From: Endocalyx cinctus
Taxonomy: Eukaryota > Ascomycota > Sordariomycetes > Amphisphaeriales > Apiosporaceae
NCBI GenBank assembly: GCA_001600455.1
Contig: BCKC01000007.1
Coordinates: 177,394 to 241,393 of the forward strand
DNA: 64,000 nucleotides
Reading direction: 5' to 3'
Shown here: positions 1 through 13,544 of the stretch, in pieces
Position numbering within the stretch: position 1 is the first letter of the stretch
How the letters are laid out: the number at the start of each line of letters is the position of its first letter
Program-made: the position numbers and the translations under genes
Notes under the pieces: generated by a model
Seen by the model: the letters and a program-made list of their open reading frames with translations, nothing else
Database searches by the model: none
What the model was told of the DNA's origin: nothing

Positions 1-80
1 TATACTTTTTCGAGGTTCTCCCTTATGTAGTATAGTATAGGGTCACTTGGTTAGTAGCATACTTATGTATAGGAGAGAGA

Positions 81-95
81 GGGGGGGGGGGGGGG
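81..95 (+). repeat. Poly-G tract
   Basis: Fifteen consecutive G follow a short GA repeat. It is one of several long G or C homopolymers in the window; others lie near 29192-29207 and 29911-29925. Confidence 0.9.
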
Positions 96-1126
96 AGAGG
101 AAAGAAAAAAGGGGGGGATCCAGGGGGGAGTCTGCGTAAGGATGGGTGTATACGCATAACGCGTGACCACCACACACATATTATACGCGCGCGGATTTCG
201 CTTGTGAACTCTAAAACTATACTACAATTGAGACTCTCTTGTCTTACATATATACGTAGCTTGTCCATCCCTCTTTTTTTTTTTTTCTTTTGTCTCCCTA
301 AATTCGGCGGCTTAAAGAGTCGCGCGGGGGGGCAAGGTAACTACGGGGTCAAGAGGGAAGAAGATCGGTTTGGGGGGGAGGGGGGGGAGGGAACGGTTTT
401 GAAATCTACCGTTTAATTTTACTACTGTGATATAAAACATAAGCTTCTATGTTATATCCTTACATATAACAAGAGATAATTTCGCAGATTTATTAGTTCA
501 TCAACTTAAAAAAAAAAAAAAAAAGCCCTATAAACTTTTATCGTCATCCCCCCCTAAACACGACAGGGTCTTTAAAAAAAAAAATGTATATCCCTACATA
601 TGTATAGCTTTCAGTACACCCTCTTTTTTTTTCACCGTTGACCACATGGTCAGTTAAGCTAGATCTAGGTATACTCAGTAGTGTCGATTTAACTCATTTG
701 AACCCAATTTCTTTTTTATTTCGCCTCTATACTACTGTATTGCCGATCCGATCCGATATGTATCTACTCGCGTACGGATATCTCACGCACGCCGTTTTGG
801 TAGATCTTAAAGAGGGTAGAATCGTCATTCTAACGAGAGAGAAAAAAATCAGATATCAGATCATCTCCGCACGGAGGAAAGTGAGATATTGAAGCCGGTC
901 CGAAGATCTTGAATCTAATTTATCTCTCTCTCTATTTACCGTTTTTTATGTTTAGATGGCGGAGACTTTCCTATTGTCCTTTTCGTGTTTAGGGGGAAGT
1001 TAGGCTAATAGGCCAAGTTGAGGTAAAATCTTATTGCGCAAGAGTTCTTAAAATGTAACGATACGGCTCCAAGACATCTTGATTCGATATCTTACATTGG
1101 ATCACGTCGGTCAATCACTGTTTTGT

Positions 1127-1128
<2 letters not shown>

Positions 1129-1217
<89 letters not shown>
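1129..1217 (+). repeat. (GT)n microsatellite, about 44 units
   Basis: An uninterrupted GT array of about 89 bases. It produces spurious Cys-Val or Thr-His open frames on the two strands. Alternating purine-pyrimidine DNA of this length can adopt Z-DNA and is usually length-polymorphic. Confidence 0.97.
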
Positions 1218-1218
<1 letters not shown>

Positions 1219-1285
1219 ACAGCTCCTATCTCCATCCAGCACACCGGAGCACAGCACATACGTATGTACAAACACGAAAAACATA

Positions 1286-1316
<31 letters not shown>

Positions 1317-1377
1317 GTTTTTTTTTTTGGTTATTTTAAAAAAAAAAAAAAGAAAAAAAAAACTCAAAAAATTTATG

Positions 1378-1418
1378 TTTTTTTTTTTTTTTTTTTTTCC
1401 CCCCCCCCCCCCCCCCCC
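1378..1418 (+). repeat. Poly-T/poly-C junction
   Basis: About 21 T are followed directly by about 20 C, a pure pyrimidine strand of roughly 41 bases. It lies next to further A and T runs (1287-1377). Exact lengths of such runs are unreliable in most assemblies. Confidence 0.9.
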
Positions 1419-4094
1419 TTCTTCCTCTTCCGTTCAACGCTATATATTAGAACCACGTGGTGGTAGTTTATTCATGACGGGGCTTGCAAGCTAAAAACCA
1501 AAACCCAAAGATCGAAGATCCATGATCCTAGGAACGTCGATGCAAGATGTAAGATATACTAGAATACACGCACTAAACTAAGTTATATACATACATACAT
1601 ACGATACATACGGTACTGTATATACTTAGGGCTGCTTGGTAGTTGCTGGTAGGTAGTTTAAACGAGAGAGAATTAAAAAAATTACCTTTATGATCCCTGA
1701 TTTTTTTTTTTTACGGCCTTACACGTTTCTTATCGTACGGGTTCATCCTTTAGGGGATGTCCTCTTTTTTTGATATAATTACACAAGACATGAAAAATAT
1801 TTATTTATTTATACCATCTATCTAAACCCACCTATTCATTCATTCATTCATTCATTTTCTCTTCTTTCTATCTATTGAGGGGCAAAAAAAAAAAACCTCT
1901 AAAAGAGAAATGGTAAAAAGTCAGTCGCGAAAACCTCCCAGGATTTTTTTAGTTTCCATTCTATCGGCCCGAGAAAAGATAAGGGACGAGGCGAGGCGGG
2001 CGGGCGGGCTGAATGAGGCAAAACAAAAAAAAAAAAAAAAAAGGGTAAGGGTAAGGGTCAAGGTAAGGCGCCGTTTCAGCATTTTGTTTGGATCCCGGTA
2101 CGCTGGTTGAAAATGAAACTATTTGTTTGGAAAATCGATAGATTTGGTTCTAGATTTTTCTCGAGAGTCGGCTGATTGATTGATTGACGTTTTCACTCTA
2201 TCTTGTTTTCTGCTCTTTACCTTGGAAATGATCAGGGGAAGAGAAATAACTCATCTTTCACTCATTTAATGATACCTCAATCAAGATAGTTCATAGAAAA
2301 GTTTAAGCAGTTTCATTATCAGATGGCGTTTTTTTCTTTCTTCCCCCATGATGTCGATAAAAATAAGCCCCTTTTTTTTTTAATCTTCGGCAGGGGATCT
2401 ACAAAAAAATCTAGATCGTTTCGCGAGAGAGAGAGAGACAAAAAAGTTAGATCGATCTCAGATAAGGGGGAGATAAAATAGATCTTAGACAGAATAAAAA
2501 CAACATAAAACATAGATCTGATTTCTAAAAAAACATACAATAAAAAAACAAAGTTTACGTATACATACGATATATATACCTCCGCTTTTATTTTCAGCCC
2601 TGTACATATATTATTACATCTATTTATGACCTGATCTCTTTTGTTTTTTTTCATTCGCCCTTCTGAGACAAGAAACAAAATCCGGCGAGACATTTTTTTT
2701 TTTTTTAAGCCAACAAGATCTTAAAATTCAGGGGTCATGTTATCCCGAGACAAGTTGACGTGGCGGGCTTTTTTACTTGGGAAGAGGAACAAAAAAAATT
2801 TTTTTTTAAAGGGATCGGAGTACATCTCTATCTCTTCTCCTTATCATCGAGGGTTTCGAACCCGAGGAAAAAAAAAAAAGGGGGTGAATCTATTCCAAAC
2901 ACGGCTTCACTCCATAACGAAGTCCTATTTTCGGTTATAGTAAACCGGCACCAAAAAAAAAAAAAAAAAAAAAAAAAGCGAAAGCGAAAGCGAAAAGACG
3001 AGAGAGAGATAGAACTTCTATTCTCAATCCGGGACAAACTCAACCCGCCGTTCCTCTTCGGTTCCCACAAGGAAATCGAGGGATCGTCAATTCAATGTGT
3101 TTTTAGCATGAGACAAAAAGCACGTGCATAATCCATCGTGACAGGTCAACCCCCATCGATTGAAACTTATTATTATTTTTGCGGGAGAAGATCCTTTTTT
3201 TTTTTTTAAATTTTTTTTTTATTGATTGATCATCTCCGGAATGTGTGTTTATGTGTTTATGTGTGTTTATGTGCATGTCTTTAGACGCCTCGTTCAAGTT
3301 CCACGTTGTCCAAGCCCTTTTTTTTTTGGTGTCTTAAAAAAAAAAAAAGGAAAAAAAAAGGAAAAGGGACACAAGCCAATACAACATGTGATTCTCTCTC
3401 TCTACTTTTTTTTTTAAATCCACTCCGCTTACGATCTGTATGTATCCTAGTAAAGCGCCACGAGAGAAAAGATGAGAGAAAAGATGAGAGAAAAGAAGAC
3501 ATAACGCACCCCTCCTATCAATCATACATATATGGTGGGTTACCTATATTCACGGCAGTATCAGATCATTATCATCATAGCTGATCAGGCTAGAAGTTTT
3601 CTATTCTCTATTCGGTAACCACCTCGTCTTCAGGTAAGACCCGATCGGCATGAGCTGCGATTTTAGACCTGCCTTAGCTTTGCAGAACCATCCGCTTTGT
3701 TCATTCCTTTCTTTTTTTTCTCTTTTTTTTCTTCTTCTTGGGAATTAAACGATCGTAACCCGTAACTGGAGCAATCAGGTGGGGAACAGAAAAAGAAAAT
3801 GGAAGCATCTTATAGTATGTCTAACCGTAAATGAATAATAACAAAAAAAGGTCAACCGTTCTATGTATGTTAAGTCTGATAAAAAAAAATCTCCCTTTCC
3901 AGACGCCACGAGGTTTGATGTCTCTCTTGTAGAAATCATGTACCTCCAAAGTATTTCAATGTCTACATGCACGCAGTCCCCCTCAGTAAGACATGTTACG
4001 CGGTAACATATTCCAGTCCCAGTCCCAGTCCGTACATGAAAGAAGGCCGAGAGTTCTTTGCCGGCTCTCTAGGAGCATATCCGCGGGAAACACC

Positions 4095-6471
4095 CTACGC
4101 CGCAGAGCCTCCGCAACCTCCTCTGAACTGGGCCAGCAGTTTTTCTAGGTCGGGCACGTCGAGGCCTTTCCACCCTTTGCTAGCCTGCTCTCTTTCGCCG
4201 ATCTTGATCACCGCGCCCACGAGGTCTTTGGTGATCTCCTCGTCGACGACGCTGTCCCGCTTATAGGCCGGGTGCTTGGCCACGAACTCTCGTATCCATT
4301 TCGCCGCCGTCCAGAGCTCTCCGCTAGCCCGCATGCGGATAAGGTCGAGATAGGCAGACAGCTCGCACCTCGTCTGCACGTCCATGTTGACCGAGTCGAG
4401 ATAGCTCTCGACGATCGGGATCAGACCCGGAAAATCGTGCTCGTCCGAGTTGGATCCGTTTATGACCTCATTGATAGTCATGAGAGTATACTCGTCCTCG
4501 ACGGGAACAGCAGGACTCGGCGGGCGGCTGGCCGAGGGCGAGTTCGAACCAGACGCGTAAGCGCTTCGGGGTGGTCGGGTCGAGAACGGGTTCTTCCGGA
4601 AGTAGAATTTCTTCTCCAACACCGCATCTCTCGCGTGCGCCGTCTCCATGTTCTCGTCGACCTTCTTGATAGGTATGTAGAAGTTCAAGTCGAAACTGAG
4701 GATAGCACGGGTGATAAGTACCATAAATACGGAAAACGCGGCGTTTTCAAAGTCGGTGATTTGAATTTCCATGGGGCGGAACTCGACCCGCCATCCGATA
4801 TCAGAGCCTGCCGGGGGAGGCTTAAATCGCATGTGCTGCCAGTTGGTGCTCTGAATATTTTCAAAGTGATCGGCCTTGGTCAGATCAAGCTCTTCCAAGT
4901 CTTCGCTAAAAATCACAATAGGGTCCCGAATGAATAAATGTGCAAAATGGGTTGCTAGGCGGTCGTCCATTCCACCTTCTAGGAGCTGAGTCTTGATCCC
5001 TTCGTCTACGATGAGATCGGGATCGAAATATTCCAAACGTAGTCTCGGGTCTGTGCTAATATACGTCGAATTAGAGGCGTAACGAGATTTCGGTATCCTC
5101 CAACGGCTTTCTTTCAGGGGCTACGTCATGTTAGAAAGTTTGAAACTAGGTTAGATTTTAGGGGCTTCTTCTTACTTTCTCTCCTAGCTCTTCAGGGGTA
5201 CGATCATCCACAGCGCGGCTGATTTGATTCCATCGCACGTCGGTATCCGCAAGAAAACCTTTATAGACCGGCGTGGCCGCGGTTAAGGCCAACATGATGG
5301 GTCCTAACGGGCTAAGCTGGTCATACATCTTGCGACCTTCCGTAATATTCTTTGCTTGGAAAGTAATCTGAAGGCAGCAACTACCCATGCCAAACGCCAT
5401 AGCATCCATATGAATGAAATTGTCGGGCGATGCGCCATTCCTCACGTCATCGTCTTCGGGCCAATTGTGAAGATCGTAATTGACGGTAGGATCCTTCCAG
5501 GGATTCGGGGTGTTCTCGTCGTGAAAAACGGGAACATTCACTTGGACTTTCCGACCACGCCGCCATCGAATGTTAGCGGCTAAAGTAGGAAATCGTATGT
5601 GAGGATTAGCGATCTCATCGGGCACAAACTGCGAACGTAGTTTTGGCCCGGATACGGGGTAATGAGGGTCGGTAAAGACTCCCGGAACACCGAGACGCGG
5701 AAAAGTGGTCAGCGTAATGGGATACTCCTCAGCCTGCATGTGTTCTTTCGCAATTTTCCTCCTATACTACCGTTAACAAGGACCACATTACTTCAGTACG
5801 GTGGTTTTGGTGGGTACGAGGAAGAGTTACCTGGCCTTCATATCTGCCTCTACCCCTAGTAGTTCTTTGAAACCGATACCCCATGGTTTACCGGGTGTAG
5901 CCTCAAGCATGAATCTCCCGAATTCCGGGTGGAAAACGGGAAGGGGATTCGAAGCAGGGACATGGAGATCCTGTAAGGCCGGAACGCATCCACCCTTAGT
6001 AGACAATTCCTCGTCGGCAGCCAAAGCACTCAGGATATCGGCTTGACGTAAAGATAAGAGAACTTTCGGGTCATCTTTTGAATATGTTACCACCAAGTAT
6101 TCGACCTATATTTTTTTCGGGTTTAAAACATTAGTGACAAAAAAAAAAAAGCATATAGCGAGAAAGAAACATATGGAAATAAACTCACCTCGTCGCCCCA
6201 GAGCATGGCATCTCGCTCTTTATGCTTTGCTTTATTCCAAATCTCGAGCAATTGCTATTTTTGGGGTTAACACCGGAGCGGGAGGGTAAAGAAGGTGTAT
6301 TCCAATAAGTTGTACCTTGATACCCCATTCTCTCACTTTCTGGGCCTGTTTCTGCGCGTCCGGCCAATCAAGCGGGGTACCTAAAGCTCTGTCCGATAGG
6401 GTTAATATCTCAAGTTTCTAGTACAGGAGCGACGGTTGAATCTCGCCGAGGACGACGTACAAGAGACCCAT
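4095..6471 (-). CDS. GCS1: Glutamate-cysteine ligase catalytic subunit
   Basis: ATP-dependent ligase joining glutamate and cysteine to gamma-glutamylcysteine, the first and rate-limiting step of glutathione synthesis, in the cytosol. Six exons on the minus strand: 6471-6461, 6388-6316, 6254-6189, 6105-5831, 5761-5176 and 5120-4095. They sum to 2037 nt, or 678 residues, near the usual fungal length. The N-terminus has the family's MGLLALGTPLDWP opening and the metal/substrate segment LWGDEVEYLV (D49, E50, E52). GMGSCCLQITFQ and PITLTTFPRLGVPG are other family blocks. The first exon codes only three residues plus two bases; starting at 6471 restores the conserved opening exactly. All introns are GT-AG. 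The C-terminus ends in a Gly/Ala-rich tail. The next gene upstream is the permease, transcribed in the same direction, with 1.3 kb between. Confidence 0.95.
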
Positions 6472-6913
6472 TTTGGTAAGCAGGTGAAGGGCCTACGAGA
6501 ATGTAACGCTGCGAAGGTTATTCTCGGTTGATCCGTTTTTGCTTTTTGTTTTCCGGCGTAGAGATCCTATCAAGGGAATACAGTGAGGTTGTGTGACTAT
6601 GTTGCCTAAATGGGAAATTAGTGAAGTGAAATGTTGTTGCGCTAGACTCCAATACTGACTTCGCAATAAATAAAGAAGTAAGTTAACGAAAAAAGGATGC
6701 GGGTGGTGATAGGTAGGTTAGTCACCGGAGACGGATGATTCTGTTTGATATTATCGGAAAGCCCCCCACGTGTTTTCGAAATTCAGGGTCTTATGGCCAT
6801 AATCGCGAATCAAAATGCGTAGAGGTGTATTCGACCGTTTTCTCCTCAGCACGTAATCTATCGTTGATTCTACTGGGTCAAATAGAAGAACTGGATAAGA
6901 ATATATATATAAG

Positions 6914-6944
<31 letters not shown>

Positions 6945-7805
6945 GAATGGGAAAATAAATGGATAAAACGTAAAATAAAAATAAAATCAAATCAAATAAA
7001 CAAGTAATTGGTCTATATATTTCTTTCGGGAATTCTATATCAGTATCTGAGAGATTACAGAGTCAGAGAGTACACACGGACAAACAAAGATAATGACATC
7101 TAAATCGTAAGGAGTAGCGAAGTCGCATCAAACCATCCAGCTCGATAGACTTCGGAACAGAATGATTTATATACCTTTGGAAATAAAAGAAGAATCAATT
7201 ATTAATAAAAAAAATAGTCGTCTCTTATTCTTTTTTAGCAGATTTTCTTTCCTGATTCATATTATTATTTTTTTTTTTCTCCATCACCTCTTTAACCTAT
7301 GTGGGGTTTCTCGAGGTAGGAAATCAGCTGCCGACCGAAGCCGCTCGATTGCTTAGAAATACAAGCCAGCAAGATTCGCTTCGTTTTGGCTTAGTTCATC
7401 AACGACGGCCCAATTTCGGAAATATCCTTACTCAGCGGAGGTGTAACTCGGCGTTTTTATCTCGTGGCTGATAGGAGGAATCAGCCACATATATATTTCT
7501 CTCTCTTCTTCCCCCTTTCAATGATTCTCTATCTCAATTGTCAACGGGAAAATAAACTCGTAATTGGGAATCTTGTTAGTCTAGTAAAAGACACATGATA
7601 AGGACTACCAGGTTTATCAGCTAGGTAAAAACCAGAACGAGGAAATCGAATTCTTCGGTATTGATCCAGACAGATAATAAAGACTCTTTCTATTAGGTAT
7701 ATAGTACTCTGGAACACAAGATTTAAAAATAAAAGAAACCTCTATCAAACGCAATTGATCAACCCCTTAATTCCCGATTTGATCACCATATTTTATTCTT
7801 AAATA
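6472..7805. other. Intergenic, promoter side of GCS1
   Basis: No gene seen. A TA dinucleotide tract lies at about 6915-6941. The segment should hold the glutathione gene's promoter and the permease 3' untranslated region; I could not assign specific factor sites. Confidence 0.6.
6915..6941 (+). repeat. (TA)n microsatellite
   Basis: About 13 TA units, preceded by a shorter TA run at 6901-6911. A second similar (TA)n lies near 10482-10506 upstream of the permease. Confidence 0.9.
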
Positions 7806-10266
7806 TTAACTCGCATTGGCGGCCTTCTCCTCTACGTCGATAGAAGTATTCTTTACCGGTGGCGGTATAGGACTTTCTTCATCTCCATCTCGCTGTCGGA
7901 TAATCGTATCGAATTTCTGCGCGAGGAATGGTTAGCCGAAGGAGAATCCCGACGAGAGAAAAGCAGATAAATAAGTCGATAACAAGAAAAAAAAAAGACT
8001 TACCGGTCCCTCAAAAGTCTTACCGTATATGAACCAATATCCGCTGACCAAGATTAGAAAAATACCTATGACCACGGTCACGTAGTCTAGATGTAACGAG
8101 TTAGTTCACGATTTCACCCCTTCTATCTAATAACTCCTTCATACAAGAAGATTTCAACCATGCTCTATCATCAAAACTTACTCATGTTGTCTCCCGAAAC
8201 TGGTAGAGTACCGGGAAAGGTGAAGAACTAAACAAGTACGCGCGAAGGTAAGCATATTAACAACTCACTAACTCCTATAACCTCGCAGCAAATAAACGGG
8301 TAAAAGGGGGGGTGCCACTCTAATACATACCACGGAAGTAACGACGACAAAAATGGCCGCGACGTAATTGGTCGCGTATCCGTACTTCCCGAGGGCGAAA
8401 TGGATCTGTCCCCGCGACTGCTGATACTCTCTCAGGACGCCCCTGCCGCGGATGAGAAGCGTGATGACGGGGAAGACGTACGACACGTTGAGGAAGATGG
8501 TGCAGCTGGCGACGTACGCGTTGAACGCCACCGTGGGACCGAGGTAAAGTAGGCCGAACAGCACGTTGAAGACAGATGTCAGCACGATCGTACGAACTGG
8601 TACGTCGAGACCCGGCGCGATTCGACCGAAACTGTTTTTTTTTTTTTTTTTTAATTAATCAACTACGCTTTCGCCCAAAAAAAGGAAGCAAGCAAGCACC
8701 ACTTACTACTCGTGAAAGACGATCCCCTTATCCCTCGCCATGGCATAGAGCAACCTGCTCGAGCTAGTGACGCACCCATTGGTGCCATTGACGAAGCACA
8801 CGGCGAGCGCGAGCGTCAGTATCGTGCCCGCCGCGCGACTCCCCGTCGACTGGAGGATCAGCTCGGCGATGGGCATGTTCGTGTCCGTGACGAGGACGAC
8901 GTCCGGATCGGTGAGGCAGAAGAGGATGACGATGATGAAGAAAGTGCCCGTCACGCCGCCGACGCCGACTGCATACAAAATCGCCCGGGGCGCGTCCACC
9001 TCCGGCCGCGGCATCTCCTCCGTCATGTGCAGGGCCGCGTCGAAGCCGATGAGCGACAGCGCCGACTGCAGCAGGCCCAGGATCCAGGCCAAACCGTCGG
9101 ACCATCCTGTCTCGTTCCGGAACGAGCCGAACACGAACGCGCCGTCGTTCTTGTCCGCCGTCGATAGGAGGACGATGCTGATGACGATTACGGCTAGCAC
9201 GGACCAGTACAGCGCGAGGTCGTTCCATCGCGCCAGGATCCGGTTCCCCCAGATGTTCGACGCCGTCGTGAAGAGGATGAAGGCCAGAAAGATGAGATAC
9301 GTCGCCCATGCCCTGATCTCATACGAGCCTCCCGAGGCGATGACGGCCGCTGCCTGCACGAATTGCGCTGCGCAGAAGAATGAGCGGACAATCGGGGAGA
9401 AAAAAAACCAGATGGCTTCTGGCTAGGCTAGAGAAGAGTTTTCACCTACCTCCAAAAAACGCTTCAGTAGTCACCAAAGTAAGCCATCCGGCGATATTGG
9501 TCCAACCAACCCAAAAACTCTATAAAATCACCAGCGTTAAAAGTCTTTTTTTCCTTCATATATCAAAGCTTGTCAAGTCAAGGAGAAGAAAAAAAGAGGA
9601 AATAATAAATAATAGGGGGAAGGGATCAGGGAGAAGGCGCGACTCTTCCCTCTCCCCGTCCCCAACCATCATACATACCATCGACTTCTTCCACCGATCC
9701 GTACAGAGGGCGTAGACGAAATGGTACTGCCCTCCGGCGGTGGGCCATATGGCGGCCATCTCGCCGAGGCTAGCGGCGAGGGCGAAGTTGCACAAGACGC
9801 AGAAGACGAAGCCGTACAAGAAGGCGACGGATCCGCCCGACGGTAAGACGATTCCTATCGATCCGGCTAACGCGATCCATGTACTTTTTTTTTTAAGTCC
9901 TCGCGAAAAATGACCCGGCGTATTATCATACGCCACACGCGAGAGTTTGGTTAGTTTCGGCTTGTCTTTTTTTTTTTTTTTTTTGTTTCTCTTCGCTTTG
10001 ACTTTTTTTTGTCCTACCCACGTACACACTCCTACGTACGTAAAACGCCACCACCACCTCCCTCCCCTCCCTTCTCCCCGCCGCTTACGAAAAACACGTA
10101 AGGAGCTGGAGGGGAAGGTAAGAAAAAAAAAAAAAAAAAGAGAAAAAAAAACTCACTTGAGAATGGCAAATGTCAGAGCTACCATAGTCAGCCTCGACAG
10201 TCGAGGTTGCAGATGACCTTGCTGGCCCGCCGTCGAAGACGATGTCGGAGTTATTAGAGCCGCCAT
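7806..10266 (-). CDS. APC-family amino acid/GABA/choline-type permease
   Basis: Polytopic plasma-membrane transporter of the amino acid-polyamine-organocation superfamily. Eight exons: 10266-10157, 9883-9679, 9519-9450, 9367-8707, 8631-8331, 8227-8182, 8086-8004 and 7916-7806; 1587 nt, 528 residues. All introns are GT-AG. The protein begins with a short hydrophilic tail and then NTWIALAGSIGIVLPSGG and WPTAGGQYHFVYAL, the helix 1-3 signature of fungal GABA/choline permeases (Uga4/Hnm1 relatives). Later blocks are GFDAALHMTEEMPRPEVDAP, ARDKGIVF and VSGYWFIYGKTFEGP before a charged tail, giving about 12 hydrophobic helices. The substrate cannot be decided from sequence. The N-terminal tail is short for the family, so an upstream exon is possible. 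Divergent from the nitrilase gene across 3.3 kb. Confidence 0.88.
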
Positions 10267-13200
10267 AATTATTATTTGGGGGGTTTTTCTCCTCGTCGAT
10301 CGATGTGAACCGACTAATTCCCCTCCTCTCGTGTACGACGTAACACACGTTAATTTTAATAGTATAGAACGTAAGAATTTAGGGAGGATTGTATGAGAAA
10401 CAAGAATAAGAAAAGAAAGAAAAAAGGATGACAAGGAGGCGAGGGGGGGCCCTTTAAAAATGCTTTTTTCGAATACACAAATATATATATATATATATAT
10501 ATATATTAATCTATCTTCACGTTTGAATATGCAATGTAACCTATATTTTATACTACTACATGTGTATCTCACTATGTGACGGTGTATTAGTCTTTGTTCC
10601 CCCAAGGATAATTAGGGATGATATAGGTAAAATGTCTGTCTGACCTATGTCATATTTATTTTATAAGCGTCTATAATGGTCCACAAGGTTTCGTCAATCT
10701 ACCGAGCTACGTAGAAAAGCATTACCTTTCTTACTTCTTGCAGAAAAGCTCACGTAATGATACTTCTCGGTGTTTACGTTGGTAGAGCTTAAAACCACCC
10801 AGGAAGCTTGTTCGCGATACAAGCTTCTTTCTTCTATTACTCCACTAGACCCCGAGTAATCCTTTCCTTTCTTTTTCTTCTTTTCTTTTCTCTCCCTTCC
10901 TTCGTGCTTACCGTATCTGGATCATCTCCTTCATTACACCATTACACCATTACCGGTGGCTGTTCTCCATTGCTTATCGGTTTACGTGCTACGTCAGAGC
11001 CTACATCACCAAAATCCAAATCAAAACCGGCTCACGCTCTTTTACGTTACTCACGTAATCACCAGATTCACCGCTTCTTATACCCACTTGATATACCTAT
11101 TTTCTTTTGTGTCTTTTGACAGCTGACTCACGTTTTTAAGCATCGTCATCATTATTATGGTATCTCTCTATCAGTCGCGTTACACTTCTGAGTCACCAAT
11201 CCCCCTTGACCAACAACACCATATGAATCCTACAAGAAGGTAAGAAATGAACCCCCCTTTTTCTGCCGTTGGAGCAAAAAAGAAAAACGTATTCAGTAAG
11301 TAAAAAGCTGTTACATGCACAGGAAGCTGAGCGCTTTTCTTATATTGCTTATACTCGCTCATCTTGAAATCCCCTTGCCTCGTGGACTTACACGTATGTA
11401 GACCGTAAAGCATGTGGTATCTTACTTTTGAGTTCGGGTAGGAGATAAGGTTTCGTAGACTACTGTATGTACGCTATGGCTCGGATCCTCCGATTACCCG
11501 TGGGATGTGAAGGTTATATCAGCTGCTCATCGTGGCGCATCTTTCTTTCTTTGGAGGGCAAGAAAAAAAAAAAAGAAAGATTGTGCACGTATAAGAAATC
11601 TATCGACCTAATAGAACCGGATAGGTTACCTATCACGTACCAATTACTGCTACTCCTCATGTCACCCGCTGGATCCGGTATAGTATGCTATGATAAATTT
11701 GGAGAAACTATAAGAGGGAGAAAAAACCCCTCAAAGATACTCTCCGTTGGGAGGTTCATGTAAGCTAAGTGTCTCGAGGATGATTTGGGGGATCACGGTG
11801 GAGAGAGGGGGGAGGGGAGATGACGATTGGAAGCTCCAAAAAAAAAAAAAAAAGGAAACATGATGATAAGATGCGTGATACAAAGATATTCAGGGGGGTA
11901 AAAGGATCAATATATGCTATATACTATGTAGTATACTAGGACTTATATACAAAAACGAAAGACATCTTCCAGATTAAGATGTGGAACCCGGTTGAGGCTC
12001 GGAGTACACAAACGAACCTTACGTTTTAGTTTTTTGTAAGACCACCCCCCATGATTAGACAGCTCCGAGGTGAGCGATTATGTACGTACGTACGACGTTT
12101 AACGCGACGATCCTGCAGATTTGATGGGATTTGGATTTCGCGATAAGCTAGGTTAGTATATGTCCATATATTTTATCCAAGGGTACAGGTACATGTAAGG
12201 TATGGGCTTATATGGATGTAGGTACTGGTACTGGCTGTAACACGAATCATCATGTCATGGGACGAGTGGAGCTTCGTAGTATATATTGTTATAGCTACCT
12301 ACATTCGGGAAGTCCAGCCAGCTTTTGCCGTGGTCGCATTGCATTGTCGCGACCCGCCTACTTAAGCTATATCTGTATCTACGATGCCCATCGTTCCCCA
12401 GTATGTGTTTTACATACATACATATATATATATATACGTAAGAATCTTGGGTGTTTTAGTGGAGTTTTTTTTTTTTTTTTTTTTCTTTCGATAAGGTACG
12501 CATGTAAGTGGGATAGAAAATAAAGAGGGCTAATATTATGTTCCGAATACTCTTATAATACTAGGTTAAAGGGGGGGAAACACATGCATACATACATATA
12601 TACACGTACACGTACATATCTATGTATACCCATATATCCCCGTTTACTCAAACGCCACCCTTGTTTTTTTTTTTTTTTTTTTATATATTTATTTATATAT
12701 ACTACATCAACGTTTAAGACGGGAGAAAAAGAAAAGAAAAAGAGGAATAATTATGGGGAATGTTATATACGCGTTCAAGAGGAGTCCATAAATAGTCCGG
12801 GGACACCTCAAACAAAAGAAGAATTGGAAAGAGTCTGCGATCACACCTTTTCTTTTAGAGCCGCTACCCTAGCAAAAGACCAAACATTCGAAGCTAACAA
12901 GCCAAAAGCTGAACAGAAAGAGACCAAAGAAAAAAAAGCAGTTGGCTTGATCCTACAAAATTGGGGAAACACTTTTTGATTTCTTGCAGATAAACGGCCA
13001 AGCAAAAATAAAATGATAATAAATAAATATACGTACATAAAATACATGTCTAGTAAGGGATAGGTTAAATGAATCTCGGGATTTGCTTGTACACCCAATA
13101 ATCAAAGCTGTACGGTATATCGGATGGGGCGATCACACGAAAGTACGTTCAAAAACTCGGTCAGCTGTCATTGGTATTGTTTCTGTTTTGTTCCCTTTCC

Positions 13201-13544
13201 TTGCAAATTTCAGGGCGAGAGCGTAGCATCAGAGAGGATGGGAAGAAAAAAGATAAAGATAAACGGTCGGAGATCACAGAGAAAAGGGGATGTACCTACG
13301 TCAGGAAATCTGCATCTTGTACTGTATGAGTCGATTTCCCCGCAGGTATGTTGTGTGCGTATATATATATATGTGGGAGTGTGTGTGTGTGTATATCTTT
13401 CTGGCTGTCTGTCTATCTCCCCGCATACCCAATGATATAAAGAAGCAGTCCGCGTTATCATAGCTTTCTTCGAACCCTTTATTTTTCAGTAGCAGCCTTC
13501 GAATCTTCCTTCCTTTAACTCTCCCGCTATATTCACTTCCAACC
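10267..13544. other. 3.3-kb divergent intergenic region
   Basis: Lies between the permease and nitrilase start codons, which point away from each other. No gene is supported; open frames are short and low-complexity. It holds (TA)n tracts near 10482-10506 and 12421-12437 and several A/T runs. It could be a shared control region for the two genes, but I see no diagnostic site. Confidence 0.6.

Larger units (their letters stand above)
1..4094. other. Gene-free low-complexity region
   Basis: No convincing gene is visible. The open frames here are short and mostly made of translated homopolymers. The stretch contains G15 at 81-95, a GT dinucleotide array at 1129-1217, a T21-C20 junction at 1378-1418, many A or T runs of 10-25 bases, and a short GGGTAA-like repeat near 2041-2066. 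The 3' untranslated region of the glutamate-cysteine ligase gene probably extends into the right end. Confidence 0.7.

Noticed and set aside
1079..1494. Frames rich in Cys-Val or Thr-His
   Set aside because: Translations of the GT microsatellite and homopolymers.
2041..2066. GGGTAA repeats as an interstitial telomere
   Set aside because: Only three imperfect units, and not the TTAGGG unit of filamentous fungi.
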